A stretch of 64,000 bases of DNA from CAVORB01 sp963698495 (GCA_963698495.1 CAVORB010000025.1:122129-186128), one strand, 5' to 3'; shown: positions 19,776 to 29,851, counted from the stretch's first letter. The notes: a model not told the origin generated them from the letters alone. Numbers and translations are program-made.

Positions 19776-20546
19776 ATGAAAGCAAAACCGATTGTGATTG
19801 CCTGCGGCGCGGGCGCACTGATGGCCGCATCCCTGGGCAGCATGAGCCTTGCCCTGGCGGACTCCCCCCATTCCGTCAGCGCCAATATCGGCGTTGCGTC
19901 CAACTACATCTGGCGCGGCGTCACCCAAACGCTGGATGATCCGGCGGTCTCTGGTGGCCTCGACTATGCCCATGAGAGCGGGTTCTACGCCGGCACCTGG
20001 GTGTCCAACGTCGATTTTGGCGGTGGCGATCCAAACTACGAGCTCGATTTGTACGGTGGCTTCGGCGGTTCGATCAACGACGACTTCAGCTACGACCTCA
20101 ACACCATCTACTACGCCTACCCGGATGGTACCGACTCCGACTTTTGGGAGATTGCCGCCAGTGGTACCTACAAGTGGTTCACCCTGGGTCTGGCCTACAC
20201 CGTCTACGGTCAGAACGACGGCGGATTGTTCGACCAGGGCGACCTCTACTACCACGGCTCCTTCGAGAGCGATCCCCTGCAGTGGGGCCTGACCTTCGGC
20301 GCTCGCGTCGGTTACTACGACTTCAAGAACAACGAGGTCGTCGTCGGTCTCGTGGTCGATCCGGCGACGGGTACGATCTTTGAGAAGTCCGATAGCGCCA
20401 ACTACTGGCACTACGGGGCCTCGATCAGCAAGGACGCGGGCGACTTCGGCACCTTCAGTTTTAACTGGGACCAGAACAGCGGTAATAAAGACGTCGGCTA
20501 CGACAACGATCCCAAGTTCTGGGTGGCCTGGAACAAGGAATTCTAG
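19776..20546 (+). CDS. TorF-family putative outer-membrane porin (TIGR02001/Gcw_chp type)
   Basis: 256 residues. A signal peptide is cleaved near ALA-DSPHS (~29). The mature protein is made of alternating beta-strands rich in Gly, Tyr and Asp, and begins with the family-typical SANIGVASNYIWRGVTQT and SGGLDYAHESGFYAGTWVSNVDF. It ends with an aromatic strand (FWVAWNKEF), as expected for an outer-membrane barrel. Homologues often lie beside glnK-amtB, as here, which suggests uptake of ammonium or small nitrogenous solutes. It is first in the operon under the candidate sigma-54 promoter. The substrate is unknown. Confidence 0.85.
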   Translation: MKAKPIVIACGAGALMAASLGSMSLALADSPHSVSANIGVASNYIWRGVTQTLDDPAVSGGLDYAHESGFYAGTWVSNVDFGGGDPNYELDLYGGFGGSINDDFSYDLNTIYYAYPDGTDSDFWEIAASGTYKWFTLGLAYTVYGQNDGGLFDQGDLYYHGSFESDPLQWGLTFGARVGYYDFKNNEVVVGLVVDPATGTIFEKSDSANYWHYGASISKDAGDFGTFSFNWDQNSGNKDVGYDNDPKFWVAWNKEF

Positions 20547-20580
20547 GGCTCCGGGTATCCACACTAGCGATGAATCAACG

Positions 20581-20603
20581 GGCCGGGGCGGGGAGCCCCG
20601 GCC
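20581..20603 (+). terminator. Intercistronic GC hairpin between TorF-like gene and glnK
   Basis: A perfect 9-bp stem (GGCCGGGGC / GCCCCGGCC) with a 5-base GGGGA loop. No U-run follows, so it may be an attenuator or an mRNA-stability/processing element setting porin versus glnK-amtB levels, not a full terminator. Confidence 0.6.
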
Positions 20604-20622
20604 GCTTCAGGAGTTTCCGAAC

Positions 20623-20961
20623 ATGAAATTGATCGCAGCCATCATCAAGCCCTTCAAGCTCGACGACGTGCGCGAGGCCTTGGGCGACATCGGCGTCTCG
20701 GGCATCACCGTCATCGAGGTCAAGGGCTTCGGCCGTCAGAAGGGTCATACCGAGCTCTACCGCGGCGCCGAATACGTGGTCGACTTCCTGCCCAAGATCA
20801 AGATCGAGATCGCCGTGGATGACGACATGGTCGACAAGGTCATCGAGGCCATCTCCGGCGCCGCCCGCACCGGCAAGATCGGCGACGGCAAGATCTTTGT
20901 CTTCGACCTGGGTCAGGTCATCCGTATCCGCACCGGCGAGACCGGACCGGACGCGCTGTGA
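20623..20961 (+). CDS. glnK: Nitrogen regulatory protein P-II (GlnK type)
   Basis: 112 residues, the exact P-II length, with CAGGAG upstream of the ATG at 20623. It begins MKLIAAIIKPFKLDDVREAL. It has the T-loop with uridylylation tyrosine Tyr51 (RGAEYVVDF) and the B-loop TGKIGDGKIFV, and ends RIRTGETGPDAL. P-II proteins sense 2-oxoglutarate, ADP/ATP and glutamine status. When next to amtB they plug the AmtB channel at high nitrogen. It is directly upstream of amtB with a short gap and shares the NtrC/sigma-54-like control region upstream of the porin gene. Confidence 0.96.
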   Translation: MKLIAAIIKPFKLDDVREALGDIGVSGITVIEVKGFGRQKGHTELYRGAEYVVDFLPKIKIEIAVDDDMVDKVIEAISGAARTGKIGDGKIFVFDLGQVIRIRTGETGPDAL

Positions 20962-20984
20962 CGAAAGCACGGGAGATTGCAGTG

Positions 20985-22298
20985 ATGAGAAAATTTGCTA
21001 CCGGACGGCGGATGCCGTCGTTCATGGCGGGCCTGCTGGCGCTGGCGCCCGCGCTTGCGTTCGCGGAAGAGGAGGCGGTCCTCAACAGCGGTGACACCGC
21101 GTGGATGATCACGGCGACGGCGCTCGTGTTGTTCATGACCATCCCCGGTCTGTCGCTGTTCTATGCCGGCCTGGTACGTGCGAAAAACGTTCTATCGGTG
21201 TTGATGCAGTGCTTCGCCCTCACCGGCTTGATGAGTCTCCTGTGGGCGATCTACGGCTACAGCCTGGCCTCCACCGATGGCGGCGCTCTTAACCAGTGGA
21301 TCGGCGGTCTGGACAAGCTGTTCCTGTCCGGCGTGACGGTCGACGCCCTCACCGGGACCATCCCCGAGTCGGTGTTCATGACCTTCCAGATGACCTTCGC
21401 CATCATCACCCCGGCGCTGATCGTCGGCGCGTTCGCCGAGCGCATGAAGTTCTCGGCGATGATCTGGTTCATGGCCCTGTGGGTCACGCTGGTCTACGTG
21501 CCGATCTGGCACTGGGTCTGGGGCGGCGGCTGGATTGCGGACATGGGCGCGCTGGACTTCGCCGGTGGCACCGTGGTTCACATCAACGCCGGCGTGGCGG
21601 CCCTGATGGCGGCCCTGGTGCTGGGCAAGCGCAAGGGCTATCCGACCACGGCGATGCCCCCGCACAACCTGTCGTTCACGGTGATCGGCGCGTCCATGCT
21701 CTGGGTGGGCTGGTTCGGCTTTAACGCAGGCTCCGAGCTCGCGGCGGACGGCACCGCCGGCATGGCCATGACGGTCACCCAGCTCGCGACCGCGACGGCG
21801 GCCCTGACCTGGATGTTCGCGGAGTGGGTGAGCCACGGCAAGCCCTCGGTGTTGGGCATCGCCACCGGCGCAGTTGCCGGTCTGGTGGCCATCACCCCGG
21901 CATCCGGCACCGCGGGGCCAATGGGCGCGATCGCCATCGGCTTCGCCGGCGCCCTGTTCGCCTTCATCGCCTCGACCAAGGTCAAGCGCGCGCTCGGCTA
22001 CGACGACTCGCTCGACGTCTGGGGCGTGCACGGCGTCGCCGGCATCGTCGGCGCCATTCTGACCGGCGTGTTCGCCGATGCCAGCCTGGGCGGCGCCGGC
22101 CTCGAAGAGGGCGTCACCATCGGCGCTCAGGTCTGGGTGCAGTTCATCTCGGTGGTCGGCACCCTGGTCTACGGCGGTATCGTGAGCTTCATCCTGCTGA
22201 AGCTGATCGACCTCGTCATCGGTCTGCGCGTCACCGAGGAACAGGAGACCGAGGGTCTCGACCTCGCCCTGCACGACGAGCGCGGCTACATCATCTAG
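20985..22298 (+). CDS. amtB: Ammonium transporter AmtB with signal peptide
   Basis: 437 residues from the ATG at 20985, with GGGAGA about 9 bases upstream; a GTG at 20958 overlapping the glnK stop is also in frame. An N-terminal signal peptide ends at ALAFAEEEA, followed by eleven membrane helices. Visible Amt features are LSLFYAGLVRAKNVLS, AFAERMKFSA, the twin pore histidines (VVHINAGVAALMAAL and DVWGVHGVAGIVG), and WVGWFGFNAGSEL. The C-terminal tail carries the GlnK-docking segment LRVTEEQETEGLDLALHDERGY. It imports ammonium/ammonia at low concentration. It is second after glnK in the operon, and a second Amt gene follows. Confidence 0.96.
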   Translation: MRKFATGRRMPSFMAGLLALAPALAFAEEEAVLNSGDTAWMITATALVLFMTIPGLSLFYAGLVRAKNVLSVLMQCFALTGLMSLLWAIYGYSLASTDGGALNQWIGGLDKLFLSGVTVDALTGTIPESVFMTFQMTFAIITPALIVGAFAERMKFSAMIWFMALWVTLVYVPIWHWVWGGGWIADMGALDFAGGTVVHINAGVAALMAALVLGKRKGYPTTAMPPHNLSFTVIGASMLWVGWFGFNAGSELAADGTAGMAMTVTQLATATAALTWMFAEWVSHGKPSVLGIATGAVAGLVAITPASGTAGPMGAIAIGFAGALFAFIASTKVKRALGYDDSLDVWGVHGVAGIVGAILTGVFADASLGGAGLEEGVTIGAQVWVQFISVVGTLVYGGIVSFILLKLIDLVIGLRVTEEQETEGLDLALHDERGYII

Positions 22299-22306
22299 TC
22301 CGCGCC

Positions 22307-22334
22307 GCGGCGGCCGGCGTCTGCCGGTCGCCGC
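22307..22334 (+). terminator. Intercistronic hairpin between the two Amt genes
   Basis: A 12-bp stem (GCGGCGGCCGGC against GCCGGTCGCCGC, one G-U pair) with loop GTCT lies just after the amtB stop. It is followed by a C-rich run and then the ribosome site of the next Amt gene. No U-run follows; it is probably a processing or attenuation element. Confidence 0.55.
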
Positions 22335-22386
22335 TTCCCCGCCCCCTCTCGCCCAATCAGCAGTATCGTATCGGAGGTTCCCCCCC

Positions 22387-23655
<1,269 letters not shown>

Positions 23656-23679
23656 GAAGACTGGCATTTCAGGCAGAAA

Positions 23680-23697
23680 CGGGGCCTTCGGGCCCCG
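23680..23697 (+). terminator. Hairpin terminator after the ammonium operon
   Basis: A 7-bp GC stem (CGGGGCC / GGCCCCG) with the very stable TTCG tetraloop, followed by a short pyrimidine stretch (CTTCGT). It lies 25 bases after the second Amt gene and before the convergent CDSH-type gene. Confidence 0.65.
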
Positions 23698-23733
23698 CTT
23701 CGTATCTCGCCGTGGTCGCTCGCGTCCTCGGGC

Positions 23734-23973
23734 TCAGATCAGCTGCTTGTGCGTGCCGTCGCACATCGGCTTGCTGGCGCTGCGCTTGCAGCCGCAAAGC
23801 CAGACCTTTTCGGGTTGTTCAAGCTTGAGCTCCAGGGGCTGGAATTCGGTACCCTGGTGCGAGCCGTCGCAGAAGGGTTGATTCTTGGAGCGCCCGCAGC
23901 TGCACCACCAGTGGGTGCCGGCCTCGAGCTCCAGGGTGTAAGGGCCCTTCTTGGGACATTCGGGTTCTTGCAT
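23734..23973 (-). CDS. CDGSH iron-sulfur domain protein (double motif)
   Basis: 79 residues with two CDGSH-type 2Fe-2S motifs of the form CxC-x(2-3)-x-PFCDGSH: CSCGRSKNQPFCDGSH (~24-39) and CGCKRSASKPMCDGTH (~60-75). Each gives three Cys and one His ligand. In two-motif bacterial members the clusters are redox-active and the physiological role is unsettled. It stands alone, convergent with the ammonium operon and divergent from the amidohydrolase gene. Confidence 0.92.
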   Translation of the reverse strand: MQEPECPKKGPYTLELEAGTHWWCSCGRSKNQPFCDGSHQGTEFQPLELKLEQPEKVWLCGCKRSASKPMCDGTHKQLI

Positions 23974-24162
23974 CGAGGCTCTCCTCTTTCAGCGCGGTAT
24001 GATCCGGCCCAGGATTATCCTCATCCCCTGCTACCGGCTGCAAGCCGACGGGCACTTGGAACCGCTCCGCGCCGCCACCGACGCCATGCGCAGGTCCATG
24101 CGCGGATTGCGCTAACATCCCACCCTTGACCGAATGGGGGTGACGGGGTGCGCGATACCGAT

Positions 24163-25332
24163 ATGGCGAACGATCCTTATCTCGAGCAGCTGTGCGCCGA
24201 GCTGGTGAGGGTTCGGCACGATCTGCACGCTCACCCCGAGATCGGCTTCGCGGAGGAGCGCACCTCATCGCTGGTTGCCGATCGGCTCGGGGCCACGGGG
24301 CTCGCGGTGCATCGGGGGCTGGCGAAGACCGGCGTCGTGGGCACCCTGACCCGAGGCGAGGGGCCGGCGATCGGGTTGCGGGCAGACATGGACGCCTTGG
24401 AGCTGCAGGAGTGCACGGGGCTGGCTTACCGCTCCCGCCACGCCGGGCGCATGCACGCCTGCGGCCACGATGGCCACACCACCATGCTGCTGGGCGCGGC
24501 ACGATATCTCTCTGACCGGGGAGGCTTTCGCGGCACGGTCCACTTCATCTTCCAGCCGGCGGAGGAGAACCTGGCGGGCGGCAAGCTGATGGTGGACGAG
24601 GGTCTGTTCGAGCGCTTTCCGATGCGGGCGGTGTTCGGACTGCACAACTGGCCCGGACTGCCCGCGGGCTCGATGGGAACGCGCGCCGGGCCCGTGATGG
24701 CGGCGGCGGATTTCTTCAAGCTCCGGCTAACCGGCGTCGGCGGTCATGCCGCCTATCCCCATCTGGTGCGCGATCCCATCGTGGCCGCGGCGCAGATCGT
24801 TTCGGCCTGGCAGACGCTGGTGAGCCGCGATACGGACCCGCTGGCGGCGGCGGTGGTCAGCGTGACCCGGATCAATGCCGGTCAGACGCTCAACGTGATC
24901 CCGCAGACGGCAGAGCTGGCTGGCACGGTGCGCAGCTTCCGTGAAGACGTGCGGCAGGGGCTCGAGGACGGCTTGCGGCGGATCGCGGAGGGCGTCGCCG
25001 CCGCCCACGGGGTGAAGGTCGAGCTCGACTACCAGCGCCGTTACCGGGCCACGGTGAACACCGAGCGGGAGACCGCGGCAGCCCTGGCGGCCATGGAGCG
25101 GACGGTCGGGACGGCCCGGGTCCTGCGGGACCTGCCGCCGACCATGGGCGCGGAGGACTTTGGCTGGATGCTGGCCGGCTGCCCGGGGGCTTACGTGATG
25201 CTCGGCAACGGCGCCGAGGGCGCCCATGCCTGCGCGCTGCACAACCCGGGCTATGACTTCAACGATGCGGTGATTCCGGTCGGCGTGCGCTACTGGGTCA
25301 ACCTGGTGCGCTCGCTCCTGCCAGAGGCCTGA
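24163..25332 (+). CDS. M20 family amidohydrolase (hippurate hydrolase/IAA-amino acid hydrolase-like)
   Basis: About 389 residues from the ATG at 24163; a GTG at 24148 preceded by GGGGGTGACGGG is the alternative. Metal-site motifs of the M20D group are present: RHDLHAHPEIGFAEERT, GLRADMDALELQE, HACGHDGHTTMLLGAA, FQPAEENLAGGKLMVDEG and, at the end, ALHNPGYDFND. The dimerisation domain contains GVGGHAAYPH. Such enzymes hydrolyse N-acyl amino acids with a two-metal centre; the substrate cannot be named. It is convergent with an ArsR-type regulator 11 bases downstream. Confidence 0.9.
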   Translation: MANDPYLEQLCAELVRVRHDLHAHPEIGFAEERTSSLVADRLGATGLAVHRGLAKTGVVGTLTRGEGPAIGLRADMDALELQECTGLAYRSRHAGRMHACGHDGHTTMLLGAARYLSDRGGFRGTVHFIFQPAEENLAGGKLMVDEGLFERFPMRAVFGLHNWPGLPAGSMGTRAGPVMAAADFFKLRLTGVGGHAAYPHLVRDPIVAAAQIVSAWQTLVSRDTDPLAAAVVSVTRINAGQTLNVIPQTAELAGTVRSFREDVRQGLEDGLRRIAEGVAAAHGVKVELDYQRRYRATVNTERETAAALAAMERTVGTARVLRDLPPTMGAEDFGWMLAGCPGAYVMLGNGAEGAHACALHNPGYDFNDAVIPVGVRYWVNLVRSLLPEA

Positions 25333-25343
25333 ACCGCGGCGGA

Positions 25344-25682
25344 TCAGCGTGGGTAGCGGTCATCCAGATTGGCGGGGCAAAGCACGTCGCGCATGATCCC
25401 GATCAGGTCCAGCAGCTGGTGATTGCGAATCCGGTAGTAGATCCGGTTCGCCTCCTTGCGGGCAATCACGATGTTCTTGTTGCGCAGCTGTTCGAGATGC
25501 TGGGAGATGTTGCTCTGGGAGGTGCCGGTGCGCTCAACGATCTCGCCCACGGAGAGCTCGCGATCCCCGAGTGAGCAAAGGATCTTCCAGCGCAGGGGGT
25601 GGGCCATGGCCTTGAGGGCGTTGGCAGTGAGCGCGGTCGCCTCTTCTTCGGGCAGGTCGGCGGTCGGGTCGGGGTCGTTCAT
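25344..25682 (-). CDS. ArsR/SmtB-family winged-helix regulator
   Basis: 112 residues. The winged helix is clear: ALKAMAHPLRWKILCSLGDRELSVGEIVERTGTSQSNISQHLEQLRNKNIV, with the recognition helix TSQSNISQHLEQL and a beta-wing ARKEANRIYYRI. The classic CVC arsenic site is absent; a single Cys lies in helix 3 and another near the C-terminus (VLCPANLDD). The trigger may be redox or none. It lies 9 bases downstream of the response regulator-PAS gene and may belong to that transcript. Confidence 0.9.
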   Translation of the reverse strand: MNDPDPTADLPEEEATALTANALKAMAHPLRWKILCSLGDRELSVGEIVERTGTSQSNISQHLEQLRNKNIVIARKEANRIYYRIRNHQLLDLIGIMRDVLCPANLDDRYPR

Positions 25683-25691
25683 GGACAGCTC

Positions 25692-26573
25692 CTAGGATAT
25701 CTCTTGGGCGCGACGGCGCACGTCCGGCTCCGCATCGCCGTCGACGCGCGCGTAGCCCGTCATGTCCTTGGCGATGCAGATGATGTCTTTGATTCTTCCG
25801 CCCTGGTCTTTCACGGCGGTGCGCGAGAAAAGGATGGGGACCCGCCGCCCGTCCTTGGCGATGAAGCGCGCGTCGATCTTGCTCAAAGCCCCGGTCCGAA
25901 TCAGGGCCTCCAGCCAGATGCCCATGAAGGCGCCTGCCTGCTCGTCCCCCTCTTCCTCGAAGACGTCGCCGATGGACATGCCGAGCAGATCCTTCTCGCT
26001 GTAGTCGAGCATGCGGCAAGCGGTCGGATTGGCCATCTTGATCTCGCCTGTCGGCGTCAGGACCAGCAGGGCCTCCCCCATATAGGTGATGATGTTCTCC
26101 AGGTACTGGTTCGCCTGGGCCAGCTGTGCGGTGCGTTCGGCGACCTTTTCTTCCAGTACCTTGTTGAGCGCCCGCTCCTTTTCGATCAGCCGGAAGTAGG
26201 TGCTGATCTTGTTGATCAGCTGATTGTCCTCGATCGGCTTGAGCAGGTAGTCCACCGCGCCGACGGCGTAGCCGCGCTGCTGGAACTCTTCGGACTTGAA
26301 TGCGGCGGTGAGGAAGATGATGGGGATGTCGCGGGTGCGCTTGCGGCGTTTGAGCAGTGATGCGGTCTGGAAGCCGTCCATCTCCGGCATCTGCACGTCG
26401 AGGATGATGAGGTCGATGTCGGGATGCTGCAGCGTGAGGTCGATCGCGCTCTGACCGGAGGTCGCCTCGAGCACGGCGACGTCCATGTGCTTCTCGATCA
26501 GCGTCCGCAGGGTGAAGAGATTGTGGGCGTGGTCGTCGACGATGAGGAGTGTGAATCCGGAGTAGCGATTCAT
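25692..26573 (-). CDS. Response regulator with C-terminal PAS domain
   Basis: 293 residues. The receiver domain at ~8-125 has the acidic pair DD, phospho-acceptor Asp59 (LIILDVQMPEMDG), Thr/Ala switch (LTAAF) and Lys (LKPIED). A coiled-coil linker (EKERALNKVLEEKVAERTAQL) leads to a PAS domain at ~155-275 (ENIITYMGEALLVLTPTGEI, then RRVPILFSRTAV). There is no DNA-binding, GGDEF or kinase output. Its start overlaps the stop of the upstream hybrid kinase by 4 bases, and that kinase's own receiver lacks the Asp, so this protein is probably its true phosphate acceptor. Confidence 0.93.
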   Translation of the reverse strand: MNRYSGFTLLIVDDHAHNLFTLRTLIEKHMDVAVLEATSGQSAIDLTLQHPDIDLIILDVQMPEMDGFQTASLLKRRKRTRDIPIIFLTAAFKSEEFQQRGYAVGAVDYLLKPIEDNQLINKISTYFRLIEKERALNKVLEEKVAERTAQLAQANQYLENIITYMGEALLVLTPTGEIKMANPTACRMLDYSEKDLLGMSIGDVFEEEGDEQAGAFMGIWLEALIRTGALSKIDARFIAKDGRRVPILFSRTAVKDQGGRIKDIICIAKDMTGYARVDGDAEPDVRRRAQEIS

Positions 26574-28951
26574 GCCGTTTGCCGCTGTCTGTTCTCGACC
26601 GGCGCCTCCAGGATTTTCGCCAGCACGGGCTCGAGCTTTCCGCGATCCACGGGTTTGGCGACGAATCCGTCGGCGCCGGCCCTCACGAAGCGCTCGCTTT
26701 GCGCCGCGTCGTCCGCGCTCCCGGCGACAATCACGGGAAGCCCCTGGAAGCGCTCATGGTTACGAATTAACCGGATCGTATCACAGGTATTCTCCGCCGA
26801 CACCTGCGTTGCCAGCAGCACGAGGGAGCAGGCCCCCTCGTCCTGTAACGTTTCGAGCGCCTCGTCGGCATCGGCGGCGGTCAGCACGCGCGGTCCGAAT
26901 GACTCCAGCAACGCCGTCTCGCTCACCAGGCTTTCGACGTTCCGCTCGACCAGCAAGATCCAGTGCCCGGCGAAGCTTTCCCGCGTCGCCTGATCGGGGG
27001 CCGCCTCCTCGGTCTCGGAGTCCCGCTCTGGCTCGTGCACGATCTGGACGGCATCCAGATGGCTGCCGTCAAACTCGACCGGCAGCATCAGGGTGAAGCG
27101 GGAGCCTTTACCCTCGCTGCTCTCCACCGTGATCTTGCCGCCGAGCAGGCGGGCGAGCTCGCGGCTGATGGAAAGGCCCAGCCCGGTGCCGCCGTAGCGG
27201 CGACGGGTGGAGCCGTCGGCCTGCTGAAAGGCCTCGAAGATCACCTCCTGCTTGTCCGCCGGTATGCCGATGCCGGTGTCGGTGACGGTGATGGCGACAG
27301 GGCAGCGTCCGTCGGGCGCGCGCCCCATGCCCAGCGTAACGCCCCCCCTGGCAGTGAACTTCGCCGCGTTGGACAGGAAGTTCTTGAGGATCTGACGTAC
27401 CTTGTCGCGGTCGCTGTAGATGGCCTCCTCGCCGTCTCCGGCCGCTTCGAGCTGCAGGGTCAGGCCCTTGTCCGCGAACTGGGGCGATACCAGCTCGATG
27501 AGCTCCACGGCGAGGGGACGGAGCTCGATCCACTCCAGATTCAGGGTGACCTGGCCCGCTTCGATGCGGGAGATGTCCAGGATGTTGTCGATCATGGTGC
27601 GCAGGTCACGGCCGGCCTCATGAATCACTTGGGCCTGGCGCTGCTGGTCCGCCGAAAGCCCGGACTGCCGGTCGGCCAGCATCTTCGACAGCAGCAGGAT
27701 GGAGTTCAGGGGCGTGCGCAGCTCGTGGCTGACATTGGCCAGAAACTCCGATTTGTAGCGGTTGGACTGCTCCAGCTCGCGCGTATGGTCGCGTGCCGCG
27801 CGCAGGTGCTCGGCGTGGGTTTCGGACAGCTCGGTCAGCTGCTCGCCGAGCTCCCGCACCTCGCGCGGACCGTTCCAGGAGAACCGTATCCCCCGGCCAT
27901 CGCGCAGGACCCGGCCCAGTCCCTTGGTCAGCTCCTGGCCGAAATGCTCGGCGCGGGCGGCGAAGAAGCGTGCCATGATCATGACCGCGATGATCAGGAG
28001 CAGCACGATGCTTCCCACGCGCAGGATCAGGGCATTGCGGAAGCTCTTGAGGGGAGACGGGTCGACCGGGCGTGCCACCCACAGGGGCAAGGAGTCCTCG
28101 GTGAGGAACATCGGCACCCACAGCAGCTGCTGGCCCTGTTCGCTCTCCCACAGCGCCAGCTTTCCCTCGGCGAAGATGTCCGCGAGGCCCGGGAAGTCGG
28201 CGAAGGCCTCCGGCTCGTCGCTGATCGGCTCGCCGGGGCGCAGATAACTGCCGTTGTTGTTCACCCAGAGGGTGTCGCGGTACGACTGGGCGAGGCCGCC
28301 GACGTCGATGGTCATCACCACCAGGCCCATCAGCTTGCCCTTGGGATCACCAATGGTGCTGACGAGGTTGAGCGTCATCAGCTTTCGCGGGTCCTCGATT
28401 CCGGCCAGCGTGTCGACGCGGATGCGGCTGACGAGCACGCCTCCCGGCTGCATGCGCAATCCCGCCTCGAGCAGCTGGGGGCTCGGGTGCTCCGGCATCT
28501 CGGGGGTCGGGTGCCAGCGCAGGGTGTTGCTGTCGCGCTCGAGCCAGAAGCCCTCGTGGCCGTCGATATCGATGAACAGGATCTGGATGATGTCGCTCTG
28601 GTCGGCCAGGATCTGGTTGATCCAGCCGGTATAGCGAGCGCGCGCGAGGTCAACCTGGTCTTCGTCCTCGTGCTCGCCCAGAATCAGACTGGGCTCCGGG
28701 AGCTTGCCGAGCAGCCGGATCATCTCGTGGCGGCTGGCCAGATGCTGGTCGAGGTCGCGGAAGTCCGCGCGCAGGTTCTGCAGGTAGGCCCGCTGGTAAA
28801 AGAGCGCGGTGCGCTCGAGCACCAAGGGCAGGTTGATCAAGACCGCCAGGACCAGCGGCGCCAGCCCGAAGGCGAGCAGGAACAACAGAATCTGAATGCG
28901 GAGTTTCACGCCTGCGGCGATGGTCGACGGCTCACGGTAGGTCAACACCAT
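26570..28951 (-). CDS. Hybrid sensor histidine kinase with degenerate receiver domain
   Basis: 793 residues from the ATG at 28951; a GTG at 28909 is equally possible. It has TM1 (~20-40), a periplasmic Cache-like sensor with Trp/Asn-rich strands, TM2 (~300-325) and a HAMP-like linker. HisKA follows with His near 408 (FLANVSHELRTPLNS), then HATPase_c with the N, G1 and G2 boxes (ILKNFLSNAAKF, VTDTGIGIPADKQ, GGTGLGLSISRELA). The C-terminal receiver fold (~660-785) has VERN where the acidic pair belongs and SLVLLATQVSAENT where the phospho-Asp belongs. The Lys (VAKPVD) remains. This receiver should not be phosphorylated; it may be structural or regulatory. It is coupled to the RR-PAS gene. Confidence 0.92.
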   Translation of the reverse strand: MVLTYREPSTIAAGVKLRIQILLFLLAFGLAPLVLAVLINLPLVLERTALFYQRAYLQNLRADFRDLDQHLASRHEMIRLLGKLPEPSLILGEHEDEDQVDLARARYTGWINQILADQSDIIQILFIDIDGHEGFWLERDSNTLRWHPTPEMPEHPSPQLLEAGLRMQPGGVLVSRIRVDTLAGIEDPRKLMTLNLVSTIGDPKGKLMGLVVMTIDVGGLAQSYRDTLWVNNNGSYLRPGEPISDEPEAFADFPGLADIFAEGKLALWESEQGQQLLWVPMFLTEDSLPLWVARPVDPSPLKSFRNALILRVGSIVLLLIIAVMIMARFFAARAEHFGQELTKGLGRVLRDGRGIRFSWNGPREVRELGEQLTELSETHAEHLRAARDHTRELEQSNRYKSEFLANVSHELRTPLNSILLLSKMLADRQSGLSADQQRQAQVIHEAGRDLRTMIDNILDISRIEAGQVTLNLEWIELRPLAVELIELVSPQFADKGLTLQLEAAGDGEEAIYSDRDKVRQILKNFLSNAAKFTARGGVTLGMGRAPDGRCPVAITVTDTGIGIPADKQEVIFEAFQQADGSTRRRYGGTGLGLSISRELARLLGGKITVESSEGKGSRFTLMLPVEFDGSHLDAVQIVHEPERDSETEEAAPDQATRESFAGHWILLVERNVESLVSETALLESFGPRVLTAADADEALETLQDEGACSLVLLATQVSAENTCDTIRLIRNHERFQGLPVIVAGSADDAAQSERFVRAGADGFVAKPVDRGKLEPVLAKILEAPVENRQRQTA

Positions 28952-29086
28952 AACCGCGGGATGAGGAAAGAAAAAGTGCCGCCGGTCATGCGCCCTGGAT
29001 CCTGGTCTGCTCCGGTTCCCCGTCCCGGGGATTCGGGTTCGCTTTTCCGCATCGGCCGGCGGCCTGAACGCTGAGCGCAGTTCGCT

Positions 29087-29851
29087 ATGTCGACCCTCAG
29101 GTTCCTCTATCGCGATCGGTGGCTGGTAGCCGTGGACAAGCCGCCGGGCCTTCTCGTTCACCGAACGGCGATCGCCGACGCCGAGGACTTCGCCTTGCAG
29201 CGAGTGCGCGAGCAAGTGGGCGCCCGCGTCTACGCTGTCCACCGCCTGGACCGCCCGACCTCCGGCGTGCTGGTCTTCGGCCGCAGCCGTGAAGCGGCCG
29301 TCGCCGTTTCGCGCCAGTTCGAGGAGCGCAGGGTGGACAAGCGCTATCTGGCGGTTGTGCGCGGCTGGCCTGAGGAGCAGGGGTCGATCGACTATCCGCT
29401 GAGCGAGTCCGCCGGTCGGCCGCCGCGGCCCGCCGTCACGCACTATCGCGTCCTCGCCCGCGCCGAGCTGCCGGTCGCGGTGGGACGTTACGCCACGAGC
29501 CGCTATGCCTTGGCGGAGGTCACGCCCCAGACCGGGCGCTATCATCAGATCCGCCGCCATTTCCATCACATCTGCCATCCCATCGTCGGCGATACGACAC
29601 ATGGCGAGGGCCGCCACAATCGCTTCTTCCGCGATCGGTTCGGGGTGAGGCGTCTGCTGCTGCACGCGGCGTCGTTGACCCTCTCCCATCCGATGACAAT
29701 GGCGGACCTTCGCCTGCGTGCCCCGCTGGACGAGCAGTGGCGAAGGCTGTTGCAGGAGCTGGGCTGGGGGCGGGCGCTTCGGGACCTCGAGGATTCCGTT
29801 CCGGCGGGCATGGACGGCGGTCAGGGTCCGACCGGGCGTTCGGAACCTTGA
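29087..29851 (+). CDS. truC: tRNA pseudouridine(65) synthase TruC
   Basis: 254 residues from the ATG at 29087. RluA-family pseudouridine synthase: LVAVDKPPGLLVHR near the N-terminus, and the catalytic motif VHRLDRPTSGVLVF with its Asp at ~54. It also has EVTPQTGRYHQIRRHF and the TruC-like HPIVGDTTHGEGRHNRFFR. The C-terminal ~25 residues after the last domain helix are an unstructured Gly/Pro tail. It isomerises U65 of tRNA in the family's characterised member. It is divergent from the hybrid kinase. Confidence 0.92.
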   Translation: MSTLRFLYRDRWLVAVDKPPGLLVHRTAIADAEDFALQRVREQVGARVYAVHRLDRPTSGVLVFGRSREAAVAVSRQFEERRVDKRYLAVVRGWPEEQGSIDYPLSESAGRPPRPAVTHYRVLARAELPVAVGRYATSRYALAEVTPQTGRYHQIRRHFHHICHPIVGDTTHGEGRHNRFFRDRFGVRRLLLHAASLTLSHPMTMADLRLRAPLDEQWRRLLQELGWGRALRDLEDSVPAGMDGGQGPTGRSEP

